This document shows, one piece after another, positions 34,823-44,360 of a DNA stretch of 55,412 nucleotides. Each line of letters opens with the position of its first letter. The stretch's first letter is position 1. Origin of the DNA: an uncultured Clostridium sp. Its GTDB lineage: Bacteria > Bacillota > Clostridia > Peptostreptococcales > Peptostreptococcaceae. Both the position numbers and the translations under genes were made by a program. The DNA is taken from positions 1-55,412 of the forward strand of contig CAMBXR010000010.1 in the NCBI GenBank assembly GCA_945871955.1, read 5' to 3'. The notes beneath the pieces are model-generated. The model saw only the letters and a program-made list of their open reading frames with translations. It was not told the origin of the DNA and ran no database searches.

Positions 34823-37800
34823 ATGATTAAGAGGAATGGAAAAAAAATTGCATCACTTGCCATAGCTGCAAGTATAGTATTTCAAAATGTCAGTCCAATA
34901 ATGGCCCTAGAGGGCAGTAAAGAACAATTAGCATCAGATATAATTATATCTGAATATGTTGAGGGTTCAGGACAAAATAAAGCCATAGAATTATATAATG
35001 GTACTGGTAAAGAAGTAGATTTATCAGAATATAAAGTTGAATTATATTTTAATGGTTCAGCAACTGTTTCAAAAACTTTAAATTTAAGTGGAACATTATC
35101 ACATGATAAAACATATATAATAGCTCATTCTGATGCTAAAGAAGAGATAAAATCAAAAGCTGATATGACAACATCAGATATGACTCATACAGGTGATGAT
35201 GCTATAGTTATAAAAAAAGGTGATATTATAGTAGATTCTTTTGGTAAAGTAGGAGAAAGACCAAATAAGGCCTGGACAAATGCTGATGGTAGCGTATCAA
35301 CAATGGATATGACTTTAATAAGAAAATCAGAAATATCTACTGGAGACACTAATGCTACAGATAACTTTGACCCAAGTGTTCAGTGGGATGCTTATAAAAA
35401 AGATTATACTGAAGATTTAGGAAAACATTCAATGGATGTGGTTCTTGGTGATGATACTGAAAAGCCTCAAATAGGTGAGATAACTTATGATGAAGAACAT
35501 AATATAATAAATGACTACACAATAACTGTTAAAGCTACAGATAATAGAAAAGTTAAAACTGTAAAGCTATTTTATAAAACAGTTGGTGATGACACATATA
35601 AAGAATTAGTTTTAAATTACATTGGTGAAAATACATATTCAGGAACAATTGCTAAAGAAGATTTATCAGCAAAAGGATTAGTTTACTATATAGTAGCAAT
35701 AGATGCTTATGATAATGAAGCTCGTTCAGAAGAGATAAATGTAAAAATAAGTGACGCAGATATAACAGCACCAGTAATATCTAAATTATATCCAAGCAAC
35801 AACTATAATACTGGTTCTAATTTAAGACCAGAAATAGGTGCAGATTATTCTGATAATACTAAAGTAGATACTTCTTCAGTTAAATTAGAATTAGATGGTG
35901 TTGATATAACTAGCCAATCAAAAATAACTGAAACTTCAGCTAGATATACACCACAAAAAGACTTATCAGAAGGAAACCATACTGTAAAAATAACTTTAAA
36001 TGATACAGTTTCAAAAGATAACTCTACTACAAAAGAATGGTCATTCTATGTGGGAGAAGAGGATGTAAATCATTACTATGGAAATCTTCATTCTCATACA
36101 AGCTACTCAGATGGTATAGGAACTGTAGATGAAGCTTATGAATATGCAAGAGATAAAGCTAATGTAGACTTCTTAGCAGTAACAGATCACTCAAACTCAT
36201 TTGATAATGAATCGAAAGCTTCTATGGCAGATGGTTCTATGAGTGAAGAGTGGGTAGAAGGAAATAAGATAGCTGATGAATATGATAAAAGTAAAGACTT
36301 TACAGCTATGTTCGGATATGAGATGAGCTGGTCAGGTTCAACTGGTGGATATGGACATATGAATACTTTCAATACGCCAGGATTTGAAAGTAGAACTAAT
36401 GCCAACATGAACTTAAAAAATTACTATAATACTTTAAAAAATCATAAAGATTCAATATCTCAATTTAACCATCCAGGAACTTTATTTGGTGATTTCTCTG
36501 GATATGCACATTATGATGAAGAAATAGATGAATTAATTACATTAATAGAAGTTGGTAATGCAGACGGAGCTGTTGGAAGTAATGGATATTTCCGTTCTAT
36601 AGATGAATATATAAAAGCATTAGATAAAGGGTGGCATTTAGCACCAACAACTGGACAAGATAACCATAAAGGAAAATGGGGAGATGCCAACACTGCAAGA
36701 ACAGTTGTTTTAGCAGAAGAAAATACTAGAGAAAATATCTATCAAGCAATGAGAGATAGAAGAGTTTACTCTACAGAAGATGAAAACTTAAAATTAGACT
36801 TCAAAATAAATGGAAACTTAATGGGAACTATTTTAGAAGAAACAGATGAGTTAAACTTTGAAATAGAGGTTAACGATCCAGATACTAGTGAAAAATCTGC
36901 AAAAGTAGAAATAGTAGCTAATGGTGGTAAGGTTGTAAAAACTATGAATATGACTTCTAACTCACAAAAATTCAACTTTACATTACCTTCTGACTATTCT
37001 TACTACTTCGTACAAGTAACTCAAGCAGATGGACAAATAGCAGTTTCATCTCCAATATGGGTTGGTGAAGTTGTAAGTGTAGGAATTAACTCAGTTACTG
37101 TTGATAAAGAAATAGCAATAGAAAATGAAGAGATAAATATAAACACAGAAGTTTACAACAATGAAAATATAACTGCAGAGAATGCTAAAGTAGAATACTT
37201 CTTAGGAAGTGAAACTGAAGCTAATAAAATAGGACAAGTAGACCTTGGGAATATAGCTGCTACAACTTCTATGCAAGCTCCTATTAAATATATAGCAAAT
37301 AAAGTAGGAAAAGTCGATATAATTGTAAAAGTAACTATGACAGTAGACGGTGTTGAAATGGTTATGAATGATAAAGTTTCAATAACTGTAAAAGAAGAAT
37401 CAACTTTATCTAAAATTGTAATAGATGCAAGTAAACAAAACTACTATGTAGCAGGTGATTATGCAGATGCAGTAAATCAAGTTATTAAGCTTGCAGCAAC
37501 TAACAATGCAAAAACAACGATAAATAAAGATAAATTAACAAAAGAAACTTTAGAAGGAGTATCTTTATTAATAATAACAGATCCTCAAAGTAAAGCTGTA
37601 GCAAATAAAGGGCTTACTCCACAAGCTTATGATACAGAAGAATTAGCTGTTATAAAAGAATTCGTAGCAAATGGAGGAAATTTAGTTATAACTTCTAGAG
37701 CTGACTACGGAGATTCTAAAGAAGAAATATATCAAAACTCTGTACAAGGAAACTCGGTACTTGAAGCAATAGGTTCGTCTATAAGATTTAATGATGACCA

Positions 37801-39169
37801 AGTTATAGACAAAGAAAACTTTAGTAATCAAAATTATAGATTATACTTCAATAGATATAATGAAGAAAGTAAATTATTAAAAGGAATAGATACAGAAAAA
37901 ACATTTAGTTTCTATAGTGGATGTAGTGTTTTAGTTGATCCTAATTCAAATGCAGAAGTTTTAGTTAGAGGTCATGAAACTACAGAAAGTGATGATGCAG
38001 ATAAAGCGGGAGATGCTATACCAGTTGCAAAAGGTGATGTAGTAGGTCTTGCTAGTGAAACATTACCAGGTGGTGGTACAGTAGTAGTTGGAGGAACAAC
38101 ATTCTTCTCAGATTATGAGCTTAAAGATACAAATGCAACTACTTATACAAATGCTGATATAATGGCTAATATAATAAGAGAGTTAGCGCCAAAACCACAA
38201 CTTCCAATAACTACAATTGCTGAAGTTAGAAAAGACGAAAATAATGATAATATACCAGATAATTATGGTAGAAGTTTTGCAATAGAAGGTACAGTAACAG
38301 TTGGTACAGTTAAAGGAGCTCCTGTTAACTCATTCTTCGATTGTATGTATGTTCAAGATGAAACTGGTGGTATAACAGTATTTGGAGTATCTGAACAGTC
38401 AATAAAAGAAGGTCAAAGAGTTAGAGTAGAAGGTGTAGTTGATGACTACTTAGGAGATACTGAACTTGCATTAAGCAATGAATTTACTGATATAACAATC
38501 TTAGATGAAAACATAAACAAAGTTGAGCCTAAATTATTATTAACAAATGATGCAATGTTAGAATCAAATGAAGGTTTACTAGTAAAAGTAGAAGGTGAAG
38601 TAGTTAAAATAGAAGGTCAAAACATATTTGTTAATGACGGAAGTGGAATGGCTAGAGCTTACGTTGAAGGATATGTAGGATCTTCAAGCAAAGGAATAGT
38701 TGAAACTGGAGAAGATGCATGGACTGCTAGAATAGCTGTAGGAGATAAAGTATCAATAGTTGGTATGGCATCTGAAGATGGTGAAGAATTTGCTAAGAGA
38801 CTTAGAGTAAGAGATACTGATGAAATAGTTAAATTATCTTCAGATGATAATAATGGAGATACTCCAGATAACGAACCTGAAGAAGATGATAATAATGGAA
38901 ATACTCCAGATAACGGAACTGATAATGACAACAATGGTGGAAATGATTCAGATAACGAAACTGATAATGACAATACAGTAGAAGATGATTCAAATAATGC
39001 TTCTGATGAAAATAATATTGGCAATAGCTCAGAAAATAATTCTGACAAAGTAGAAAGTGAAGAACCACCAAAAACTTATGATGCTGGAATAGGTGCAATG
39101 CTATTAAGCGGAGTAGGTGCAACAGGATTATTATCATTCTTAAATAGAAGAAGAAAATCAAATAAATAA
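34823..39169 (+). CDS. Giant cell-surface PHP-domain metallohydrolase with LTD and OB-fold domains
   Basis: 1448 residues. In order: signal peptide (about 1-29, ending PIMA); lamin-tail domain (about 36-150, IIISEYVEGSGQNKAIELYN); two Ig-like stretches (about 215-410); PHP phosphoesterase of CehA/McbA type (about 415-690) with metal motifs NLHSHTSYSDG, AVTDHSN, QFNHPG and GQDNHKGKWG; CARDB-like domain (about 750-860); a GATase-like/DUF4350-like domain (about 865-1115); and OB-fold-like segments (about 1125-1330). An Asp/Asn-rich linker (about 1338-1410) precedes a sorting end, EPPKTYDAG, membrane helix and RRRKSNK. LTD and OB-fold partners are common in secreted nucleases and phosphoesterases, so cell-wall processing of nucleic acids or phosphate esters is plausible. 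The expected G of PPKTG is Y. No sortase gene is nearby. Confidence 0.85.
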   Translation: MIKRNGKKIASLAIAASIVFQNVSPIMALEGSKEQLASDIIISEYVEGSGQNKAIELYNGTGKEVDLSEYKVELYFNGSATVSKTLNLSGTLSHDKTYIIAHSDAKEEIKSKADMTTSDMTHTGDDAIVIKKGDIIVDSFGKVGERPNKAWTNADGSVSTMDMTLIRKSEISTGDTNATDNFDPSVQWDAYKKDYTEDLGKHSMDVVLGDDTEKPQIGEITYDEEHNIINDYTITVKATDNRKVKTVKLFYKTVGDDTYKELVLNYIGENTYSGTIAKEDLSAKGLVYYIVAIDAYDNEARSEEINVKISDADITAPVISKLYPSNNYNTGSNLRPEIGADYSDNTKVDTSSVKLELDGVDITSQSKITETSARYTPQKDLSEGNHTVKITLNDTVSKDNSTTKEWSFYVGEEDVNHYYGNLHSHTSYSDGIGTVDEAYEYARDKANVDFLAVTDHSNSFDNESKASMADGSMSEEWVEGNKIADEYDKSKDFTAMFGYEMSWSGSTGGYGHMNTFNTPGFESRTNANMNLKNYYNTLKNHKDSISQFNHPGTLFGDFSGYAHYDEEIDELITLIEVGNADGAVGSNGYFRSIDEYIKALDKGWHLAPTTGQDNHKGKWGDANTARTVVLAEENTRENIYQAMRDRRVYSTEDENLKLDFKINGNLMGTILEETDELNFEIEVNDPDTSEKSAKVEIVANGGKVVKTMNMTSNSQKFNFTLPSDYSYYFVQVTQADGQIAVSSPIWVGEVVSVGINSVTVDKEIAIENEEININTEVYNNENITAENAKVEYFLGSETEANKIGQVDLGNIAATTSMQAPIKYIANKVGKVDIIVKVTMTVDGVEMVMNDKVSITVKEESTLSKIVIDASKQNYYVAGDYADAVNQVIKLAATNNAKTTINKDKLTKETLEGVSLLIITDPQSKAVANKGLTPQAYDTEELAVIKEFVANGGNLVITSRADYGDSKEEIYQNSVQGNSVLEAIGSSIRFNDDQVIDKENFSNQNYRLYFNRYNEESKLLKGIDTEKTFSFYSGCSVLVDPNSNAEVLVRGHETTESDDADKAGDAIPVAKGDVVGLASETLPGGGTVVVGGTTFFSDYELKDTNATTYTNADIMANIIRELAPKPQLPITTIAEVRKDENNDNIPDNYGRSFAIEGTVTVGTVKGAPVNSFFDCMYVQDETGGITVFGVSEQSIKEGQRVRVEGVVDDYLGDTELALSNEFTDITILDENINKVEPKLLLTNDAMLESNEGLLVKVEGEVVKIEGQNIFVNDGSGMARAYVEGYVGSSSKGIVETGEDAWTARIAVGDKVSIVGMASEDGEEFAKRLRVRDTDEIVKLSSDDNNGDTPDNEPEEDDNNGNTPDNGTDNDNNGGNDSDNETDNDNTVEDDSNNASDENNIGNSSENNSDKVESEEPPKTYDAGIGAMLLSGVGATGLLSFLNRRRKSNK

Positions 39170-39175
39170 TAAATG

Positions 39176-39214
39176 TAAGAAACCTTATTGAAAAATAGGG
39201 TTTCTTATTTTTTA
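39176..39214 (+). terminator. Terminator of the surface-protein gene
   Basis: 14-bp stem TAAGAAACCTTATT / AATAGGGTTTCTTA (G-U tolerated) with a 4-base loop and T-run. Confidence 0.88.
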
Positions 39215-39348
39215 TAAAAAAATATATAAAAACGTATATTAATTAAATTTAATATATAAATAGATTATCATAAAGATAATATGAAGAAAAAAGTATAAAA
39301 TTATAATTAGTAGATATAAAAGAATTTTATTGGGGGATACAAATATAA

Positions 39349-39717
39349 ATGAAAAATATTAATACAAGGGGATTTGAGGGATTTTATAGAAAATATAGTG
39401 AAAAAGATTTAAAAAAAATGATGGATGAGGTTTATGATGCATTACATAAGCAATTTAAAAGCGAGATAAGTTTGGGATACGATGGTTGCAAGGAACTTTT
39501 AGGGGCATTATTGCTTTTTAAATACGATAAAAAAATGGAAGAGAAAATAACTATTGGTATATGTAAATTATTTCAAAATAGGTTTGATTGTCTTGATTTT
39601 AGTGAATATATGGAAGGTGTTATTGAATATAGTGAAATAACAATGGAAGAGTGGATAGATATTTATGACTATTTGGAAAGAAATCATAAATGGATTGAAA
39701 ATCATAGATGTGTTTAA
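39349..39717 (+). CDS. Small protein of unknown function
   Basis: 122 residues, predicted mostly helical and charged, no signal peptide or membrane helix. Segments such as MDEVYDALHKQFKSEISLGYD and YMEGVIEYSEITMEEWIDIYD do not match a family that I know. A GGGGGA lies 12 bases upstream, a somewhat long distance. The gene has a terminator of its own, which supports it being real. Confidence 0.6.
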   Translation: MKNINTRGFEGFYRKYSEKDLKKMMDEVYDALHKQFKSEISLGYDGCKELLGALLLFKYDKKMEEKITIGICKLFQNRFDCLDFSEYMEGVIEYSEITMEEWIDIYDYLERNHKWIENHRCV

Positions 39718-39748
39718 TTATAAAAAATTAGAATAAATAATTAAAAAT

Positions 39749-39796
39749 AAGAAATATCTAATAATATCACTTAAATTAGGTATTTCTTATTTTTTA
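39749..39796 (+). terminator. Terminator after the 122-residue gene
   Basis: AAGAAATATCTAA / TTAGGTATTTCTT stem (one G-U pair) followed by ATTTTTTAG. Confidence 0.82.
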
Positions 39797-39820
39797 GTGA
39801 CTTTTATAGGTATGAATATA

Positions 39821-39864
39821 TTGACAAAAATTATGAAAAAGTACAATATGTTAGTATCCTAACA
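39821..39864 (+). promoter_or_regulatory. marR promoter with MarR-type operator
   Basis: Perfect TTGACA (39821-39826) with TACAAT or CAATAT as -10 (spacers 15 and 17). Directly downstream lies TGTTAG-TATC-CTAACA (39849-39864), a perfect 6-bp inverted repeat of typical MarR operator form, so the regulator probably represses itself. A near copy lies at 40354-40369 before the exporter genes. Confidence 0.7.
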
Positions 39865-39871
39865 GAAAGAG

Positions 39872-40318
39872 GTGTTTAATATCAACAAGGAAAAAATGGT
39901 TGGATTCGAGATAAAAACTGTGCACAATCTTTTAAAGAGAGATTTTGAATCTTTGCCTATTCACGAAAAAAATAAAAATATAACTAGAATGCAAAAATGG
40001 GTTATAAATTATCTTAGCGAACATCAGGGTGAAGATGTATTTCAAAGGGATTTAGAAGAAGAGTTTTCAGTTAGACGTTCCACAGCCACAGGAATTTTGC
40101 AGTTGATGGAAAAAAATGACCTAATTACGAGACAGCCAGTTTCTTATGATGCTAGACTTAAAAAATTAGTTCTAACACAAAAGGCTTTAGATATTCAAAG
40201 TGAAATAAATGAAGAAATCAAATCTCATGATAAAAAACTTTCGAAAAACATATCTGATGAAGACTTGGAAGTATTTTTTAAAGTAATGAAACAAATAAGA
40301 AAAAATTTAGGTGAGTAA
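39872..40318 (+). CDS. MarR-family repressor of the ABC exporter
   Basis: 148 residues, winged helix: QKWVINYLSEHQGEDVFQRD, then SVRRSTATGILQLMEKNDL and SYDARLKKLVLTQKA for the wing. It controls the multidrug-type exporter that follows, judged from shared operators. The start is uncertain. GTG at 39872 abuts the ribosome binding site. ATG at 39896 follows AAGGA at a short distance. GAGGTG is best placed for the ATC codon at 39881, a rare start. The core protein is unaffected. Confidence 0.88.
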   Translation: MFNINKEKMVGFEIKTVHNLLKRDFESLPIHEKNKNITRMQKWVINYLSEHQGEDVFQRDLEEEFSVRRSTATGILQLMEKNDLITRQPVSYDARLKKLVLTQKALDIQSEINEEIKSHDKKLSKNISDEDLEVFFKVMKQIRKNLGE

Positions 40319-40345
40319 GCTACCTTTAAAGGTAGTTTTAATAAA
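40319..40345 (+). terminator. Weak terminator or attenuator after marR
   Basis: CTACCTTTAAAGGTAG palindrome followed by TTTTAATAAA. It could partly uncouple marR from the exporter genes. Confidence 0.45.
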
Positions 40346-40353
40346 AATTATAT

Positions 40354-40369
40354 TGTTAGGACACTTACA
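40354..40369 (+). promoter_or_regulatory. Second MarR-type operator, before the exporter genes
   Basis: TGTTAG-GACA-CTTACA copies the operator at 39849-39864 with one arm mismatch and the same 4-base centre spacing. It lies 33 bp before the exporter start codon. Confidence 0.55.
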
Positions 40370-40401
40370 AAATTAAATATATACTTTAAGGAGGAGATAG
40401 A

Positions 40402-42151
40402 ATGCTTAAAACTTTAGGTGCTCAAGTTAAAGAGTACAAAAAAGCATCCATATTAGCACCTATATTCATTGTAGGTGAGGTAATAATGGAGTTATTAATA
40501 CCATTATTAATGGCATCTATAATTGATAAAGGTGTGTCAACGGGAAATATGAAACATGTATTTATAGTTGGGGGAATGATGATTGTCATAGCCATGTTTT
40601 CATTGCTTTTCGGAGTACTTAGTGGTAAATATGCTGCTCTAGCAAGTACAGGATTTGCTAAAAATCTAAGAAAATCAATGAATGTATGAAAATATACAGA
40701 GTTTTTCATTTTCCAATATAGATAAATATTCAACAGCAGGATTAGTAACACGTATGACTACAGATGTTACAAATGTTCAAAATGCATATCAAATGATACT
40801 GCGCATGTGTTTTAGAGCACCGATGATGTTGATAATTGCATTAATAATGTCAATTACTATAAGCCCAAGACTTAGTTTACTATTCTTTATAGCAATAGCT
40901 TTTTTAGGAGCATGTTTGGCATTAATTATTTCAAAAGCCCATCCAATATTTATGAAGGTATTCCAAAAATACGATGATTTAAATGCTAGTGTACAAGAAA
41001 ATGTAAATGCTATTCGTGTTGTAAAAGCTTATGTGAGAGAAGATTATGAAATTAAAAAGTTTGAAAAAGCAGCAGATAATGTTTATAAATTATTTGTAAA
41101 AGCAGAAAGTACCTTAGCATTCAATATGCCAGCCATGATGATTACAGTTTATGGATGTATATTAGGTTTATCGTGGTTTGGTGCAAATATGATAGTAGGT
41201 GGAAGTTTAACTACAGGACAATTAGTTAGTTTATTTAGTTATGTCATGAATATAATGATGAGTTTAATGATGCTATCAATGGTATTTGTTATGGTTACAA
41301 TGTCAAAAGCATCAGCACAGCGTATTTCTGAAGTATTAGAGGAAAAAAGTGATTTAACTAATCCTGAAAATCCAGATTTCGAAATAGAAAATGGAGATAT
41401 AGACTTCAATAACGTTAGTTTTGCTTACAAAAAAGGAAGTAAAAAATATGTACTTCAAGGTATAGACTTACACATAAAATCAGGGGAAACAGTAGGTATA
41501 ATAGGTGGAACTGGGTCTTCTAAATCCAGTTTAGTAAACTTAATATCTCGTTTATATGATGTCAGTGAAGGATCTGTATTTGTAGGTGGAAAAGATGTGA
41601 GAAGTTACGATATAGAAACTTTAAGAAATGAAGTTTCCGTAGTTTTACAGAAAAATGTACTATTCAGTGGAACTATAAAAGAGAACCTTAGATGGGGAGA
41701 TAAAAATGCCACTGATGAAGAGATAATAAGAGCTTGTGAACTTGCTTGCGCTGATGAATTTATAGATACTCTACCTAATGGATATGATACTTATATTGAA
41801 CAAGGTGGTACAAATGTATCTGGTGGTCAAAAGCAACGTCTATGTATTGCAAGAGCTTTACTTAAAAAGCCAAAAATATTAATACTTGATGACTCCACAA
41901 GTGCAGTAGATACAGCAACAGATGCTAAGATAAGAAGTGCCTTTGCTAAGGAAATACCTAATACTACAAAAATTATAATTGCACAACGTATTTCAAGTGT
42001 ACAAGATGCGGATAAGATACTTGTTTTAGATGATGGTAAGATAAGTGGAATAGGAACACACGAAGAATTACTTGAAAATAATGAAATTTATGCTGATGTT
42101 TATAATTCTCAAATGAAGGGAGATGAAGAAGAATATGAAATCGCAAAATAA
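40402..42151 (+). pseudogene. ABC exporter half-subunit A, split by a 4-bp duplication
   Basis: Two overlapping frames together make a normal half-transporter of about 580 residues. Frame one (40402-40689, 95 residues) holds the first helices and ends KNLRKSMNV. Frame two (40682-42151, 489 residues) continues with MYENIQSFSF, the rest of the membrane domain and the nucleotide-binding domain. At the joint ATGA is duplicated (TCA-ATGAATG-TATGAA); removing four bases restores RKSMYENIQ. The NBD is the degenerate kind: Walker A GGTGSSKSS, signature VSGGQ, and Walker B LDDSTSAVD with D for the catalytic E. That marks the degenerate-site partner in heterodimeric exporters such as BmrCD or PatAB. 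Either the exporter is inactive, or frame two is translated from its own overlapping ATG and reassembles. A sequencing slip is also possible. Confidence 0.8.
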
Positions 42152-44021
42152 AAAACCGCAAGGACAAAATCCTATGAAGACATTTAAAAGATTGATGGGT
42201 ATAATATTAAAAAACTACACACCACACTGTATAATAGTTTTACTTTGTATATTTGGTTCTGCATTTGCCAATGTAAAGGGAACTTTATTTATGCAAACAT
42301 TAATTGATGATTATATTCTTCCTCTAGTTGGTCAATCAAACCCTGATTTTAGACCTTTGGGAATGGCTATATTAAACTTAGCTTTATTTTTCATAGCGGG
42401 AGCATTGATGACATATGCATACAATAGAATAATGGTTAATGTATCTCAAGGTACTATGAAAAAAATACGTGTAGATCTTTTTACTCATATGGAAAGTCTA
42501 CCTATAAAATATTTTGATACTCATGCCCACGGAGATATAATGAGTATTTATACAAATGATACGGATACACTTCGTCAAATGATAGGTCAGTCCATACCTC
42601 AACTTGTAAATTCATCAGCAACGATAGTAAGTGTATTTGTAAGTATGATAATTTTAAACATACCGCTTACAATACTTACTGTTATTATGGTGGCTATCAT
42701 GGTATTTACAACTGGAAAAGTCGCTGGAAAAGCTGGTTCTTATTTTATGAAACAACAAAAATCCATGGGAGAACTTAATGGATATATAGAAGAAATGATG
42801 GAAGGTCAAAAGGTTGTAAAAGTATTCTGCCATGAAGAAGAAAGTATAGAAAACTTCAATAAACTTAATGAAGAATTATTTGATAGTGCTAATAATGCCA
42901 ATGCTTTCGCAAACATACTTATGCCTATAAATGTAAACTTAGGTAACTTAAGTTATGTTGCTTGTGCAATAGTTGGTTCAATTTTAGCAATCACAGGATT
43001 TAGTTCATTATCATTAGGTGCTCTTGCATCATTCTTACAACTTAACAAAAGTTTCTCTCAACCAATAAGTCAGGTAAGTCAACAGCTTAACAGTGTTGTC
43101 ATGGCTTTAGCAGGTGCTGAGAGAGTATTTAGTTTAATGGATGAGAAGCCAGAAGTAGATGATGGATATGTTACTTTAGTAAATGCCATAGAAAATGAAT
43201 CAGGAGAAGTTGTGGAATGTGAAGAACACACTGGTACTTGGGCATGGAAACATCCTCATAGTGATGGAACAGTTACTCTTACTAAATTAGAAGGAAATGT
43301 TGTATTCAATGATGTGGATTTTGGCTACAATGAAGAAAAAACAATACTTCACAACATAAAATTATACGCAGAGCCTGGTCAAAAGATAGCTTTCGTAGGG
43401 GCTACAGGTGCAGGAAAAACTACTATTACAAACTTAATCAACCGTTTCTATGATATACAAGATGGTAAGATTAGATATGATGGTATAAATATAAATAAGA
43501 TCAAAAAAGCGGATCTTAGACGAAGTCTTGGAATAGTTCTGCAAGACACACACTTATTTACTGGAACAGTGGCAGATAATATAAGATATGGTAAGTTAGA
43601 TGCCACAGAAGAAGAAGTAATTGCAGCATCAAAACTAGCTAATGCAGATGGATTTATCACAAGACTTCCTCAAGGATATGACACAGTATTGACTGGAGAT
43701 GGAGGTAATTTAAGTCAAGGACAAAGACAATTACTTGCAATAGCTCGTGCAGCCATAGCAGATCCACCAGTGCTTATTCTAGATGAAGCTACAAGTAGTA
43801 TAGATACTCGTACAGAACATTTAGTTCAAGATGGTATGGATAGCTTAATGCTTGGACGTACTACTTTTGTCATAGCACATAGATTATCAACAGTTAGAAA
43901 CTCTGATGCCATAATGGTTTTAGAGCTAGGTAGAGTAATTGAAAGAGGAAATCATCAGTCTCTTATTGCAAAAGGTGGTAAATACTATCAGTTATATACA
44001 GGAGCTTTTGAACTGGAATAA
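42123..44021 (+). CDS. ABC exporter half-subunit B, multidrug type
   Basis: 632 residues. Six membrane helices at about 30-330, an unusual insert at about 352-380 before the NBD (acid/His-rich, EHTGTWAWKHPHSDG), then a canonical ATPase: Walker A GATGAGKTT (about 425-433), signature LSQGQ (about 530) and Walker B VLILDEATS (about 549-557) with the catalytic E. It pairs with subunit A as a heterodimer and carries the one complete ATP site. The start overlaps the end of subunit A; ATG at 42123 or 42135 are both possible. Substrate probably drugs or lipids, controlled by the upstream MarR. Confidence 0.92.
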   Translation: MKKNMKSQNKKPQGQNPMKTFKRLMGIILKNYTPHCIIVLLCIFGSAFANVKGTLFMQTLIDDYILPLVGQSNPDFRPLGMAILNLALFFIAGALMTYAYNRIMVNVSQGTMKKIRVDLFTHMESLPIKYFDTHAHGDIMSIYTNDTDTLRQMIGQSIPQLVNSSATIVSVFVSMIILNIPLTILTVIMVAIMVFTTGKVAGKAGSYFMKQQKSMGELNGYIEEMMEGQKVVKVFCHEEESIENFNKLNEELFDSANNANAFANILMPINVNLGNLSYVACAIVGSILAITGFSSLSLGALASFLQLNKSFSQPISQVSQQLNSVVMALAGAERVFSLMDEKPEVDDGYVTLVNAIENESGEVVECEEHTGTWAWKHPHSDGTVTLTKLEGNVVFNDVDFGYNEEKTILHNIKLYAEPGQKIAFVGATGAGKTTITNLINRFYDIQDGKIRYDGININKIKKADLRRSLGIVLQDTHLFTGTVADNIRYGKLDATEEEVIAASKLANADGFITRLPQGYDTVLTGDGGNLSQGQRQLLAIARAAIADPPVLILDEATSSIDTRTEHLVQDGMDSLMLGRTTFVIAHRLSTVRNSDAIMVLELGRVIERGNHQSLIAKGGKYYQLYTGAFELE

Positions 44022-44039
44022 ATTTTTAAGGTTGAATAC

Positions 44040-44076
44040 AGCCCACCCTTTTAGGGTGGGTGTTTTTCTTTTTTTA
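44040..44076 (+). terminator. Terminator of the exporter genes
   Basis: CCCACCC / GGGTGGG, 5-base loop, tail TGTTTTTCTTTTTTT; the most GC-rich stem in the window. Confidence 0.92.
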
Positions 44077-44296
44077 TATGGACTTAACATGGAAAAAAGA
44101 AGAAAAAATACCAAAGTATTATTTCACATTTGTAGTTTTTTACAAAGTAAGATGAAAACTTATTCATTTTATATTTAAATAAAAATAATAAAATACCTAG
44201 TAGAAAATAATATTAAATTCAAAATAAAAATATACATAATATAAACTATATTAATTAATTTACCTAACAAATTAGCCTTTATATTCCAAAAAGGAA

Positions 44297-44349
44297 TTGA
44301 TTACGAAGATTAGAAATTGTACTATTGTATTAAAGTATTAATACAATAG
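44297..44349 (+). promoter_or_regulatory. gntR-ABC promoter and operator
   Basis: TTGATT (44297-44302), 17-bp spacer, TACTAT (44320-44325). A perfect 11-bp inverted repeat, CTATTGTATTA / TAATACAATAG with 6 bases between (44322-44349), starts inside the -10 and covers the transcription start. This is the expected place for autorepression by the YtrA-type GntR protein encoded 12 bp downstream. Confidence 0.8.
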
Positions 44350-44360
44350 GCGGTGAAGAT

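Larger units (their letters stand above)
44022..44360. other. Intergenic region between the exporter and the gntR operon
   Basis: 339 bp: exporter terminator at its left end, promoter and palindromic operator at its right end (44297-44349), nothing recognised between. A 29-codon frame at 44089-44178 has no ribosome binding site. Confidence 0.6.

Noticed and set aside
38829-39161. Minus-strand frame of 110 codons over the surface-protein linker
   Set aside because: It mirrors the Asp/Asn-rich repeat of the plus-strand gene, giving a low-complexity His/Leu protein.
43939-44178. 79-residue frame across the exporter end
   Set aside because: It lies in another frame over the end of the ABC gene and its terminator, and the later ATG at 44089 has no ribosome binding site.
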